From Streptomyces olivaceoviridis (lineage in GTDB: Bacteria > Actinomycetota > Actinomycetes > Streptomycetales > Streptomycetaceae): a stretch of 64,000 bases of DNA. The number at the start of each line of letters is the position of its first letter. Positions within the stretch are counted from its first letter, which is position 1. The stretch spans positions 248,001 to 312,000 of the forward strand of contig NZ_BMUI01000003.1 in the NCBI RefSeq assembly GCF_014650115.1, read 5' to 3'. The position numbers were made by a program, and so were the translations under genes. A model generated the notes under the pieces. That model was given only the letters and a program-made list of their open reading frames with translations, did no database searches and was not told the origin of the DNA. Positions 15,693 to 24,159 of this stretch are shown here, in pieces.

Positions 15693-17201
15693 TCAGCGGG
15701 ACGCGGGCGGGATGCTCTGGTCGTACTGGAAGACGTTGCGGGGGTCGTAATCCGCCTTGATCCTGCGCAGTCGGCCGAAGTTGGATCCCCAGTAGGCGGT
15801 CTCCCACTCCTGCATGCCGATGTTCGGCACGTTGACGTAGGCGCCGTCCACGTAGGGCCGCAGTGCGTGGCTGAATTCGGCGATCCAGGCCTGGGCCTCC
15901 GGGGTGAGCGGGTCGCAGACGCCCGGCCGGTCACTGCGCTTGCCCCAGCCGGCGCCGGGCTCGGCGTAGAAGAGCGCGTCGCGGTGCGGGAACGCCGTGC
16001 CGCCGCGGGGGCTCTTCCTGACCGTGCCCCCGAACGCCTGGACGAAGTAGTTGCTGTCGTCCGTAGGGGCTTTCTTGATGAACGAGGCGATCACGTCGAT
16101 CGCCTTGGTCGGGAACGGCTTCTTGGCGAACTGCGAGGAGAACTTCCAGTTCGCGGGTTCGAGCGTGATCGGGGTCTGGAATCCCGCATACACGTCGCCC
16201 CAGTTTCCCACCTGCGTCTTGACCTTGGGGCTGTCGATCGACAGGAGTGGGGCCAGCAGCTTCTTCGCCTCCGCGGGTGTTCCTTCCGGGAGGACGGCGA
16301 ACAGCAGGATCTGGTTCGGGTGGACTTCGAGCTGGGTGCCGAGGCGGTTGTCGGTGAACGGCATCGTGCGCTGGTAGGTCTGGAAGACCCTGCGCAGGTC
16401 GCCGATCCCGTCCCACGTGGCCGTCAGATACGTGACGCTCTTCAGCGGGGCCAGCTTGTAGGTGAGCGAGGTGACGATTCCGAAGTTGCCGTTGCCCGCT
16501 CCGCGCAGCGCCCAGAGCAGGTCGGCGTGGTGGTGCAGATCGACCTTGATCACCTTGGCGCACTCGCCGCCCTCCGCGACGACGATCTCGGCGCCGATCA
16601 GACTGTCGCAGGCCATGCCGAGCCAGCGAGTGAGGAAGCCGAAGCCGCCGCCGAGCGTCGCGCCGGCCAGGCCCACGCTGCCTTCGGTACCGGTCGTCAC
16701 CGCGAAGTTCCGCTTCGCGAGCGTGGTCACCGCTTCCAGCTGGTTGAGTCCGGCACCGACCGTCGCGACACGAGCGGAGGCGTCGATGTGGACCGACTTC
16801 AGCTCGCTGATGTCGATCACGAGGCCGTTGTCGACGTTCGACCAGCCCTCCAGGCTGTGGCGGCCACTCCTCACGCGCAGCGCGACGTCGTTCTGCCGCG
16901 CCCACGTCAGGGCGTTGACCACGTCCTGGGTGTTCTGAGCGAAGACGATGACCAGCGGATAGTGGGAGAAGAGCTGGTCCCAGCCGAGGCGCGCGTCCGT
17001 GTACCCGGGGTCGTCGGGGCGGACGATGCGGCCGGTCAGTTTCGCCGGCCGGCACTGTGCCCCGTGCCCCCCGCTCACGGTGGCCTCGGTCACTGCACTC
17101 GCACCGGGCGCTTCGGCCGCCGCAACGGCCGGCGCCACGACCGCGCCGGCACCTGCGACCGCCGTCGTCTTGAGCAGTCCGCGACGGGAAAAGTCGTTCA
17201 T
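15693..17201 (-). CDS. Tat-exported FAD-binding oxidoreductase (BBE family)
   Basis: A 502-aa flavoprotein of the PCMH/berberine-bridge-enzyme type that oxidises an unknown substrate, probably outside the membrane. Residues 4-10 (FSRRGLL) and the following Ala-rich segment form a Tat signal. The FAD domain has VRSGRHSLEG (the His that usually binds FAD covalently) and GATLGGGFGFLTRW. In bicovalent enzymes a Cys lies in a GTCPTVG-like segment; here it reads GTEGSVG, so only the His link is expected. The C-terminal BBE segment is FGRLRRIKADYDPRNVF. ATG 17201 has AGGGACC upstream. Transcribed alone. Confidence 0.9.
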   Translation of the reverse strand: MNDFSRRGLLKTTAVAGAGAVVAPAVAAAEAPGASAVTEATVSGGHGAQCRPAKLTGRIVRPDDPGYTDARLGWDQLFSHYPLVIVFAQNTQDVVNALTWARQNDVALRVRSGRHSLEGWSNVDNGLVIDISELKSVHIDASARVATVGAGLNQLEAVTTLAKRNFAVTTGTEGSVGLAGATLGGGFGFLTRWLGMACDSLIGAEIVVAEGGECAKVIKVDLHHHADLLWALRGAGNGNFGIVTSLTYKLAPLKSVTYLTATWDGIGDLRRVFQTYQRTMPFTDNRLGTQLEVHPNQILLFAVLPEGTPAEAKKLLAPLLSIDSPKVKTQVGNWGDVYAGFQTPITLEPANWKFSSQFAKKPFPTKAIDVIASFIKKAPTDDSNYFVQAFGGTVRKSPRGGTAFPHRDALFYAEPGAGWGKRSDRPGVCDPLTPEAQAWIAEFSHALRPYVDGAYVNVPNIGMQEWETAYWGSNFGRLRRIKADYDPRNVFQYDQSIPPASR

Positions 17202-17869
17202 GGTCCCTGTCCTCTCACCCGCCAATAGGTGCAAATCAGTCCTTTGTGGACTTCATGCGGAGCGGACGCTAGCAAGGGCGCTCGCGGTACACCGTCTCGA
17301 CACGCTCGCGACCTCGGACGAGGCACCTGACGCCGTAGCCCCGCACCTCCCGCGTCGGCCGCGCCCAGACGGAACCGGTCCGCGCAACGGTGAGCCGGGC
17401 GGGCGCTTCGAGGCACGCGGAGGCCTGACGGGCGACCCGGAGACCTTTCAGGTCCCGCCCCCTGGACCGCGGACCATGGCCGTTCCCTGACCGGCCTCAG
17501 CGCTGGGCAGCCTGGCCGCGGCCGTCGACATCCATCGCTGACATCAACGGGCCCGGACACCGGTGGATCTCCACGGCCGAGTGCGGAGGCATCGCAGAGC
17601 CACAGCACGGCACCATGGCGACCGTGACCGCGGGAGGCATCGCCGCCACAGGGCCCCGAACGGCCACATGCCGTGGTCGCGCCGGATCCAGGGGGCGACC
17701 GCGCGAGCTCGTTGTGCCGCGCCTCCCGTCCTCCCATGCCGGCGATGGCCACGGAGATCCCGAGTGCGCCGATCTGCTGGGGCACGCCCGAGGATCTTCA
17801 CGGGGCGGAATCGGTCGATCGCCTCGCCGCCATCCACCGCGGGAGCTGGGTCTGTGACGGGCCCCTTGG
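17202..17869. other. Gene-free stretch, nothing recognised
   Basis: About 670 bp between two minus-strand genes. Several long frames exist because of the high GC content, but none has a Shine-Dalgarno, consistent codon bias or recognisable motifs. It should hold the promoter of the FAD oxidoreductase near 17210-17300 and perhaps a decayed gene. Confidence 0.4.
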
Positions 17870-18613
17870 TCAGTGGTCGGCCACGATCAGCCGGTAACCG
17901 ACGTCCATCGCTTCGAGCCCGAGCAACTCGGCGTGGCGGGTGTGCCAGCGGCCTGTCGCCAAGTCGTCCGCGAGCCGGGTCAGGCCCGGCGCGAGCGCGT
18001 CGTCGCCGGTCTGGGCCAGCATGGAGATCCCCGCACGCACCCGTGGGTCGAGGTAGGCGTGCGGGCGGCGCCAGTACGCGGCGCCGAAGCCGTCGACGCA
18101 GTCGTGGGGGATGCGGACCGGTTCCTGGCGGCCCCCGCCGAGCAGGTCGATCAGCCGGTCGGTCGGGACGGCCCGGCTGTCGTCGAACGCGGCTGCCTCC
18201 GGGAGGTAGTCCCGTACGAGCCAGAACCGCTCGCGGAAGATCCGCTGGTCCCACGTCAGGACGACCACGCGGCGGCGGGCGACCCTGCGCAGCTCGCGGA
18301 TGCCGGCCGCCAGGTCGGCCCAGTGGTGGACGGTCAGCAGGGCCATGACGGCGTCGACGGCGCCGTCGCGCAGCGGGAGGTGCTCCGCGACGGCCCGCAC
18401 CGCCGGAGCGGCTCCCGCCGGACGCTGACTGATCACGACCTGGCTGGGTTCGACCCCCAGCACCGTCCGCGGTGGTTCGTACGAACCTCCGCCCGCCCCC
18501 ACGTTGAGCACGTCTGTCGCGTCCCCGACCGCGGCGTGGATCTGGGCGGCGATCCGCGGATCGGGTCGCCGCGTCCGGGCATATGTGGCGCCGAGTGCGT
18601 CGTAGAGGGCCAT
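17870..18613 (-). CDS. SAM-dependent methyltransferase (class I)
   Basis: A 247-aa methyltransferase of the Methyltransf_11 type. Motif I is VLNVGAGGGSYEP (~37-49), the acidic residue ending strand 2 is in VLGVEPS, and later LPLRDGAVDAVMALLTVHHW matches motifs II/III with a His-His-Trp signature. ATG at 18613 (MALYDALG) is chosen since such proteins start near this Tyr-containing helix; a 13-residue extension is possible. Substrate unknown, no linked pathway. It is 133 bp upstream of the 3' end of the MFS gene, on the same strand. Confidence 0.85.
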   Translation of the reverse strand: MALYDALGATYARTRRPDPRIAAQIHAAVGDATDVLNVGAGGGSYEPPRTVLGVEPSQVVISQRPAGAAPAVRAVAEHLPLRDGAVDAVMALLTVHHWADLAAGIRELRRVARRRVVVLTWDQRIFRERFWLVRDYLPEAAAFDDSRAVPTDRLIDLLGGGRQEPVRIPHDCVDGFGAAYWRRPHAYLDPRVRAGISMLAQTGDDALAPGLTRLADDLATGRWHTRHAELLGLEAMDVGYRLIVADH

Positions 18614-18746
18614 GGCGGTCAGTATGCAGAGCCGCCTTGGTCGTGCGGCCATTTGCCGAGCCGGAGTCGACCGGTACCGGGATCCGGAGCGACGGGGTCG
18701 GGCGCCCCTGCGGCGGGCCCCGTCGGCCGCGTCGGCCCCGTCGGCG

Positions 18747-19949
18747 TCAGAGCGCAGAGCGTTCCCGCGCGGGCTCGGCGGAGGGCCGGGCCGGGGTCCG
18801 GCGGGCGGCTGTGGCCAGCGCCAGCGTGACGCAGAGCGAGGCCGCCGCCATCGCGGTCATCGCCATGGCCGGCGAGGTGAACTGGGCCACCGCGCCGGCC
18901 AGCGCCGCGCTCACGCCCTGGAAGGTCAGCATGCCGGCCGAGTGCAGTCCCAGCGCCTGGCCGGCCAGGTCGCCGGGGGTCAGGCTCATCAGCCGCTCCT
19001 GCTGGACCAGGCTCGCGCCGAAACCGGCGGAGGCCACGGTCACGCAGACCACCGCCACCGGCACCGGCGGGTGCGCGGAGAACACCAGGTACGGCGTCGC
19101 GAGCAGCAGCAGGAGCGGGGTCGCCAGCCGGCGCCGGACCGCGGGCCGCAGCAGCCGGCCCACCGTCACGTCCCCGGCGAACATGCCGAGCGCGGCACAC
19201 GCGAACAGGGTGCCGGCCGCGTGCGGTGCGTACGACACGTAGAGGGACTCGCAGCCGACGACCATGCCGTTGGGCAGCCAGAGGCCGAGGTAGGTGAGGC
19301 GGCGCGGACGGGACGACCACAGCTCGGTGTTGGCGCGCCAGGTCGCCGACGGCGAGGGGCGGCCCGTGGCCCGGGGCGGCCGGGCGGTCAGGCCGAGGCG
19401 CAGGACGAGCGCGGCCGTCAGGTACAGGGCCACGGCCAGCAGGAGGCAGGCCCGCGGGGAGAGGGCGGCGAGCAGGGCGCCGCCGGTGGCGAACCCGGCG
19501 ATCTGCGTGAGCCCGCTCATCATGTTGAACAGCGAACGCCCGGGCAGGTAGCCGTCCTTGGTGAGGATCTCGTTCAGCAGCCCCCAGCGGACCCCGCCCC
19601 CGAGTGAGGCGACCAGACCCAGGGCCAGGACGACGGCGAACAGCGCGCCGAGCGGCAGACCGGGCAGCGCCTGCACGGCCGTACCGGCGGCGAAGGCCAG
19701 CGAGATGGCGGTGAGGGTGGTGCGCGGGGGCAGCCGGTCGGCGCCGGAGAGCAGGAGGGTCGCGCCGAGCACCTGGGCGAGGGACGGACCGAACATGCTC
19801 AGCGCCGACAGGAGGGGGGAGCCGGTCGCCCGGTACACGAGCGTGCCGAGGGCGAGGCCGCCGACGGTCCCGGCGGCGGTCTGGGCGGCGGTGCCGAGGA
19901 AGAGCGCGGTGAACTCGGGGGTGCGGAACAGGGATCGGTAGCCGGGCAT
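18747..19949 (-). CDS. MFS transporter, probable drug exporter
   Basis: A 400-aa integral membrane protein with about 12 hydrophobic segments, starting MPGYRSLFRTPEFTALFLG, a common opening for 12-TM MFS exporters in actinomycetes. It shows VYRATGSPLLSALSMFGPSL in the first half and GMVVGCESLYVSYAPHAAGT at mid-protein. ATG at 19949; the longer frame to 20090 would overlap the divergent regulator gene. Divergent from an ArsR-type regulator, with a palindrome between them, suggesting regulator-controlled efflux. Confidence 0.88.
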   Translation of the reverse strand: MPGYRSLFRTPEFTALFLGTAAQTAAGTVGGLALGTLVYRATGSPLLSALSMFGPSLAQVLGATLLLSGADRLPPRTTLTAISLAFAAGTAVQALPGLPLGALFAVVLALGLVASLGGGVRWGLLNEILTKDGYLPGRSLFNMMSGLTQIAGFATGGALLAALSPRACLLLAVALYLTAALVLRLGLTARPPRATGRPSPSATWRANTELWSSRPRRLTYLGLWLPNGMVVGCESLYVSYAPHAAGTLFACAALGMFAGDVTVGRLLRPAVRRRLATPLLLLLATPYLVFSAHPPVPVAVVCVTVASAGFGASLVQQERLMSLTPGDLAGQALGLHSAGMLTFQGVSAALAGAVAQFTSPAMAMTAMAAASLCVTLALATAARRTPARPSAEPARERSAL

Positions 19950-19989
19950 GTTCCGGAGTCTCGGGCGGGCCGCGGCGGGCTCGTTATTG

Positions 19990-20007
19990 TTTCGCCGTCG
20001 TGCGAAA
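19990..20007. promoter_or_regulatory. Candidate operator between MFS and ArsR-type genes
   Basis: The inverted repeat TTTCGC-CGTCGT-GCGAAA (6-bp arms, 6-bp spacer) lies in an unusually A/T-rich part of the 88-bp divergent intergenic region. It is a plausible binding site for the adjacent winged-helix regulator. Confidence 0.5.
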
Positions 20008-20037
20008 GGTCCGTACGCGGCGTACGAGGAGGCGCTC

Positions 20038-21021
20038 GTGGGGTGGTGGCAGCTCAACGCGGACACCCTGGCCCGGAGCCGGTTCGTCATCTCGCCGCTC
20101 GCCGAGACCTTCGCCGCGCTGAAGCTGCTGCACGCCGGGCAGGGGACGCATCCCGGTGAGCACTCCTGGCTGGGCTCGCACCTGCCCGCCTACCGGGACA
20201 GGCTCGCGGCCGACCCCGTGACGGCCCGGCTGGTGCGGGCGGGGCTGGGGCGGGATTGGATCGCCGACTTCCTCACGCCCACGCCCCGCGACGGCGAGAG
20301 CCTCCGGGACGGGATCGCCCGGGTCCGCGCCACCCGGCCGACGGACGCCCGCGCGCACCTGCGGCTCTCCCTCGCCGGACCGCTGCCCGCCGACCTGGAC
20401 CGGGACGACCTGCCCGAACGGGCGGCCGTCCTGCTGGAGTGGGTGTGGGAGGAGACCGTACGACCGTACTGGGGGCGGCGCCGGCGGGTGCTGGAGGCGG
20501 ATGTGGTGGCGCGGACCGCGCAGGCGAGCCGGGGCGGCTGGGCGAGCGTGCTGGACTCCCTGCGGCCGGGCGGCACGCGGTGGCTCGGGGACAACCGGTT
20601 CCAGATCAACCTGCACGAGTACCCGCCGCGCGAGATCTCCGGTGCCGAGCTGGTGTTCGTGCCGGTGACCGCGCAGCACACGGGCTGGGTGGCCTGGGAG
20701 GACGATGAGCGGTACGCCGTGGTCTACCCCTGTGCCGGTGTCCTGGCCGGGGACGCCGACCGGGTGGTGCCCGCCGGGCTGAGCGCGCTGCTCGGGCCGG
20801 GCCGGGCCGCGGTGCTGGTGCTCCTCGGCTCCCCCCTGAGCACCACCCAGCTGACCGCCGTGACCGGGCAGGGTCTGGGCTCGGTGGGCCGGCACCTGAA
20901 GGTGCTCCGGGAGGCGGGGCTGGTGACGCGTCGGCGGGCCGGGCGATCGGTGCTGTACGTACGGACGGCGGCCGGCGAGGTCCTGGTCGAGGCGGGGGAC
21001 GATGACACAGGGGGTTGGTGA
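20038..21021 (+). CDS. ArsR-family-like transcriptional regulator (DUF5937-type)
   Basis: A 327-aa protein whose C-terminal ~80 residues are a winged helix: LLGSPLSTTQLTAVTGQGLG, then SVGRHLKVLREAGLVTRRRA and a SVLYVRT wing. The N-terminal ~230 residues form a separate domain, as in actinobacterial regulators annotated DUF5937/ArsR. GTG at 20038 is chosen (GAGGAG upstream); the frame to 19948 would overlap the divergent MFS gene. Probably senses the exporter's substrate and represses both genes. Confidence 0.82.
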   Translation: MGWWQLNADTLARSRFVISPLAETFAALKLLHAGQGTHPGEHSWLGSHLPAYRDRLAADPVTARLVRAGLGRDWIADFLTPTPRDGESLRDGIARVRATRPTDARAHLRLSLAGPLPADLDRDDLPERAAVLLEWVWEETVRPYWGRRRRVLEADVVARTAQASRGGWASVLDSLRPGGTRWLGDNRFQINLHEYPPREISGAELVFVPVTAQHTGWVAWEDDERYAVVYPCAGVLAGDADRVVPAGLSALLGPGRAAVLVLLGSPLSTTQLTAVTGQGLGSVGRHLKVLREAGLVTRRRAGRSVLYVRTAAGEVLVEAGDDDTGGW

Positions 21022-21123
21022 CGTCCTGAGCGACGCCGGGCGACACCGGGCGGCGAGGAAACCGGTCGCGTCCTGGGCGAGGCCGGGCAGGGGCGCGTGG
21101 TCCGGCGGGGCTAGCATCCGGGC

Positions 21124-21630
21124 ATGACGACTACTGAGCACAGCGGCTCTCCGCTGGACGTCGAGATCGGGGCCCTCCAGGGCGGTTCCGCGGATCTGTC
21201 GCGGTTCGCGGGCAAGGCCGTCCTCATCGTGAACGTGGCCTCCAAGTGCGGGCTGACCCCGCAGTACACCGGACTGGAGAAGCTCCAGGAGCAGTACGCC
21301 GAACAGGGCTTCACCGTGCTGGGCGTGCCCTGCAACCAGTTCCTCGGGCAGGAGCCCGGCACCGCCGAGGAGATCGCGGAGTTCTGCTCGGCGACCTACG
21401 GCGTGTCCTTCCCGCTGACGGAGAAGGTGGAGGTGAACGGGGCGGGCCGGCATCCGCTGTACGAGCGGCTCGTGGGCTTCGCCGACGCCGAGGGGCACAG
21501 CGGGGACATCCGCTGGAACTTCGAGAAGTTCTTGATCGGCCGGGACGGTCAGGTCGTCGCGCGGTTCTCGCCGCAGACCGAGCCGGAGTCGGCCGAGGTC
21601 GTCTCCGCGATCGAGGCCCAGCTCGGCTGA
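21124..21630 (+). CDS. Glutathione peroxidase-family thiol peroxidase
   Basis: A 168-aa thioredoxin-fold peroxidase reducing H2O2 or lipid peroxides, probably with thioredoxin or mycothiol, since actinomycetes lack glutathione. The peroxidatic Cys lies in NVASKCGLTPQY, and VPCNQFLGQEPG and RWNFEKFLI supply the Gln, Trp and Asn of the catalytic tetrad. A further Cys in IAEFCSAT is the usual resolving Cys of Cys-GPx enzymes. A -10-like TAGCAT is centred about 10 nt before the ATG with no Shine-Dalgarno, so the mRNA may be leaderless. A terminator follows. Confidence 0.93.
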   Translation: MTTTEHSGSPLDVEIGALQGGSADLSRFAGKAVLIVNVASKCGLTPQYTGLEKLQEQYAEQGFTVLGVPCNQFLGQEPGTAEEIAEFCSATYGVSFPLTEKVEVNGAGRHPLYERLVGFADAEGHSGDIRWNFEKFLIGRDGQVVARFSPQTEPESAEVVSAIEAQLG

Positions 21631-21667
21631 GCACGGCTCGGGCCCCGGTGGCCCGGTAGAAGGCGGT

Positions 21668-21707
21668 GAGCCCTCTCGGCAAGGACGGCGACTGGTCGAG
21701 AGGGCTC
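21668..21707. terminator. Terminator hairpin between convergent genes
   Basis: An 11-bp stem GAGCCCTCTCG / CGAGAGGGCTC with an 18-nt loop, located between the 3' ends of the peroxidase gene and the DUF397 gene. Confidence 0.7.
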
Positions 21708-21759
21708 TCCTGGTGGTGCGTGTGCAGTTGTTGTCCGGACCAGGGTCAGGGAGAACCCC

Positions 21760-21951
21760 TCACGCCTTGACCGAGGACACGAAGGCGTTCCACGCGTCGG
21801 CGGGGAAGGCCAGGATCGGCCCCTCGGGCGTCTTGGAGTCGCGTACGGCGAGCTCGGCGGCGGTGGGCGACTTGACCTCGACGCAGGCGCCGTTGCCCGC
21901 GGAATAGGAAGACTTCATCCAGGTCTCCGAAGCGCCCTGAATCAGTGCCAT
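21760..21951 (-). CDS. DUF397 protein, partner of Scr1-type regulator
   Basis: A 63-aa DUF397 protein with the family hallmarks WMKSSYSAGNGACVEVK and VRDSKTPEGPILAFPADAW. ATG at 21951 has AGGAG five to six bases upstream; a GTG six bases earlier overlaps that signal. It lies 189 bp downstream of a DUF5753 XRE regulator on the same strand, the usual pairing in streptomycetes. The pair behaves in known cases as a regulator plus a small binding partner affecting development; this specific pair is uncharacterised. Confidence 0.9.
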   Translation of the reverse strand: MALIQGASETWMKSSYSAGNGACVEVKSPTAAELAVRDSKTPEGPILAFPADAWNAFVSSVKA

Positions 21952-22140
21952 GTCCACTCCTGTTGCGAGTTGCGGTAGTGCGGTTCACGCCAACCATGTC
22001 GTCTGACTGGCGTGATCGACGCTACCGGGCAACTGCCCTCTGCGGAGGAGCCGTTCACTCAACCGGATGGCATATTCCAGGTGAGCCTTCCGTTGGAGTG
22101 GACCGGCGGTGTACGATCCCGCGCCCCGCTTGATCCAAGG

Positions 22141-22998
22141 TCAGTCGGCGTACTGTTTCGCCACATCCGCGATGAATTTCCGGGACGCCTCCACATTGAG
22201 GGACTGCGCCCGCAGATGCTCGTACATCACGGCGTACTTCTGCACGTCCTGCGCCTTCTCCAGGTACAGGTCGCTGGTCACGCCCTCCAGGTACACCACA
22301 CTGGAGTCGGCCGCGTCGGCGAACTCCAGGATCGCGTACTGGCCGTTGAGCCCCGGATGCGCGCCCACGTCGAACGGCAGCACCTGCACGGTGACGTGCG
22401 GCAGCTGCGACATCTCGATCAGATGCTCCAGCTGTTCCCGCATCACCAGCCGGCTGCCCACGACCCGCTTCAGCGCGGCCTCGTCCAGCACCACCCACAG
22501 CCGGAGCGGGTTGGCCTGGGCGGTGATGCGTTCCTGTCGGCGCATCCGTACCTGGACACGCTTCTCGATCTCCGTGGTCGACGTCTCCGGCAACGCGCCC
22601 TGCACCAGCGCCTCGGCGTAGGCCCGGGTCTGCAACAGTCCGGTCACCAACTGGGGTTCGTACACCCGCAGCGACTCGGCGTCCGTCTCCAGACCGATGT
22701 ACACGCTGTACGGGATGTCGCCGAAGGTGTGCCACCAGCCCTGCTGCCGGGAGTCCCGGGCCATCTCCATCAGCGAGTCGACGATCCGCTGGTCCTCGAC
22801 CTCGTACACCCCGCACAGATCGCGCACGTCGCGCTGGCTGATGCTCCTGCGGCCGTTCTCCAGCCGGCTGATCTTCGACTGCGACACCAGCAGCCGCTCC
22901 GCCACCTCTTCGGCCGTCATGCCCTTGAGCTCACGGAGCCTGCGCAGCTCCTGGCCCAGCCGGCGCCGCCTGACGGTGGGATTGACATTGGACGCCAC
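22141..22998 (-). CDS. XRE regulator with DUF5753 (Scr1 family)
   Basis: A 285-aa regulator. Residues ~10-70 are an XRE HTH (MTAEEVAERLLVSQSKISRL). Residues ~95-280 match DUF5753: WWHTFG, the EPQLVTGLLQTRAYA segment and HVTVQVLPFDVGAHPGL. GTG at 22998 has GGAGG ten bases upstream; the much longer frame reaching 23967 runs through the next gene in the wrong frame and is spurious. Followed by a DUF397 gene. Confidence 0.9.
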   Translation of the reverse strand: MASNVNPTVRRRRLGQELRRLRELKGMTAEEVAERLLVSQSKISRLENGRRSISQRDVRDLCGVYEVEDQRIVDSLMEMARDSRQQGWWHTFGDIPYSVYIGLETDAESLRVYEPQLVTGLLQTRAYAEALVQGALPETSTTEIEKRVQVRMRRQERITAQANPLRLWVVLDEAALKRVVGSRLVMREQLEHLIEMSQLPHVTVQVLPFDVGAHPGLNGQYAILEFADAADSSVVYLEGVTSDLYLEKAQDVQKYAVMYEHLRAQSLNVEASRKFIADVAKQYAD

Positions 22999-23207
22999 GG
23001 GACGCGCACCTCCGGCTGCCTGCCTGTTGCTTAGCACTTTGCGTATCTGCTGTTGAGCAGACTGCCACCAAGGTGCTTTCCACCGCTGGGAAACCGTGGA
23101 TATGCGGCCGGGGACGCGGTCGAGCGGGGCGGCGAGACCAGAGGATCTCACCGCCCCGCTCGGACCTGCGGCTCCCGAACCGGGTCTGTGGGGACCGGGG
23201 TTACGGC

Positions 23208-23963
23208 TCAGTGGGCCACGGCGCGCGCCATGGACCCGCGATGCGGCTGCATCGGAACCCCGCGCGCGGGTTCCGGCGCGGGCCTGGCGCCGGGCGCGGC
23301 CTGCCGGCCGGCCGGGGCCGGGCCGCGGCGCGGCTGGGCCGCCGCGCCGTTCTGCACGTCCATGACGGCGTGGGCGACGAGCCCGCCCATGGGGTCGTGC
23401 CGGATCAGATCCCGCAACCGGGACCGGGACGACCGGCCCTCGTTCCCGGGATACAGGTGCTTGCCGAGCCCGACGGCGTGCGCCAGGGCGGCGAGCGCCG
23501 CGGTCCGCGGGTCCGGCGGTACGCCGGTGCGGATCGCGGAGTCCAGCCGGGAGCGGATCTCCCGGCTGATGGCGGTGTCCGTCGCCTGGTAACGCGTCGT
23601 CGGCAGCACCCCGCACATCTGGCCGGGTACGGCGGCGACCATGCCGCACCGCTCCAGATGCGAGAGGTAGGTCTGCCTGAGCCCCAGCCGGGGCCCGCCG
23701 ATCCAATGGACGGCACGCACGGGAGCGCCACGCCTTCGCAGCAACTCCAACGCGCAGTCCAGAGTCGGATCTCCTGTCGGCCGTGGCACCACCACGGCGA
23801 TACGATCCCCGTCTGGGGCTATCCGTCCGGCCAGCGCCAGCTCCACTAGCTGTGCACCGGCCAGACCGAGGTCGAGCGACTGCGGCTGCGCAGTGGTACC
23901 CGTGGCCGGGTCCAGTGCGAGCAACAGAAGCTCCTCCGGAAGTGTTCTGCGGCTCCTGCCCAT
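23208..23963 (-). CDS. GPP34-family (GOLPH3-like) phosphoprotein
   Basis: A 251-aa protein of the GPP34 family, named after the eukaryotic Golgi PI4P-binding protein. It opens with LPEELLLLALDPATG, then LDLGLAGAQLVELALAGRI, both typical. The C-terminal 45 residues are Pro/Ala-rich low complexity. ATG at 23963 has GGGGAGG six bases upstream. Many paralogues exist in streptomycetes; the bacterial role is unknown. It may be transcribed with the downstream Scr1-type regulator. Confidence 0.88.
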   Translation of the reverse strand: MGRSRRTLPEELLLLALDPATGTTAQPQSLDLGLAGAQLVELALAGRIAPDGDRIAVVVPRPTGDPTLDCALELLRRRGAPVRAVHWIGGPRLGLRQTYLSHLERCGMVAAVPGQMCGVLPTTRYQATDTAISREIRSRLDSAIRTGVPPDPRTAALAALAHAVGLGKHLYPGNEGRSSRSRLRDLIRHDPMGGLVAHAVMDVQNGAAAQPRRGPAPAGRQAAPGARPAPEPARGVPMQPHRGSMARAVAH

Positions 23964-24159
23964 CCATGCCTCCCCGCGTGGATGAATGACAGGGTGACCC
24001 CTCTCACATTGGTCTGTCGAGGGTGCGTGACCGGTTCGTGAGGGAACCGGTAGGTATGTCGTTCTCGTCTACCGCAGGGGCCAAGTCCTCACACAGGACA
24101 CTGGTACATGGTTCGGACAGGGCGCGCGCGAAGGCGTGCGGCGCATGGAGGAGGCATCG

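Noticed and set aside
17198..17869. Possible gene in the gap between the FAD oxidoreductase and the methyltransferase
   Set aside because: Several frames are open, but none has a Shine-Dalgarno, recognisable motif or consistent codon bias.
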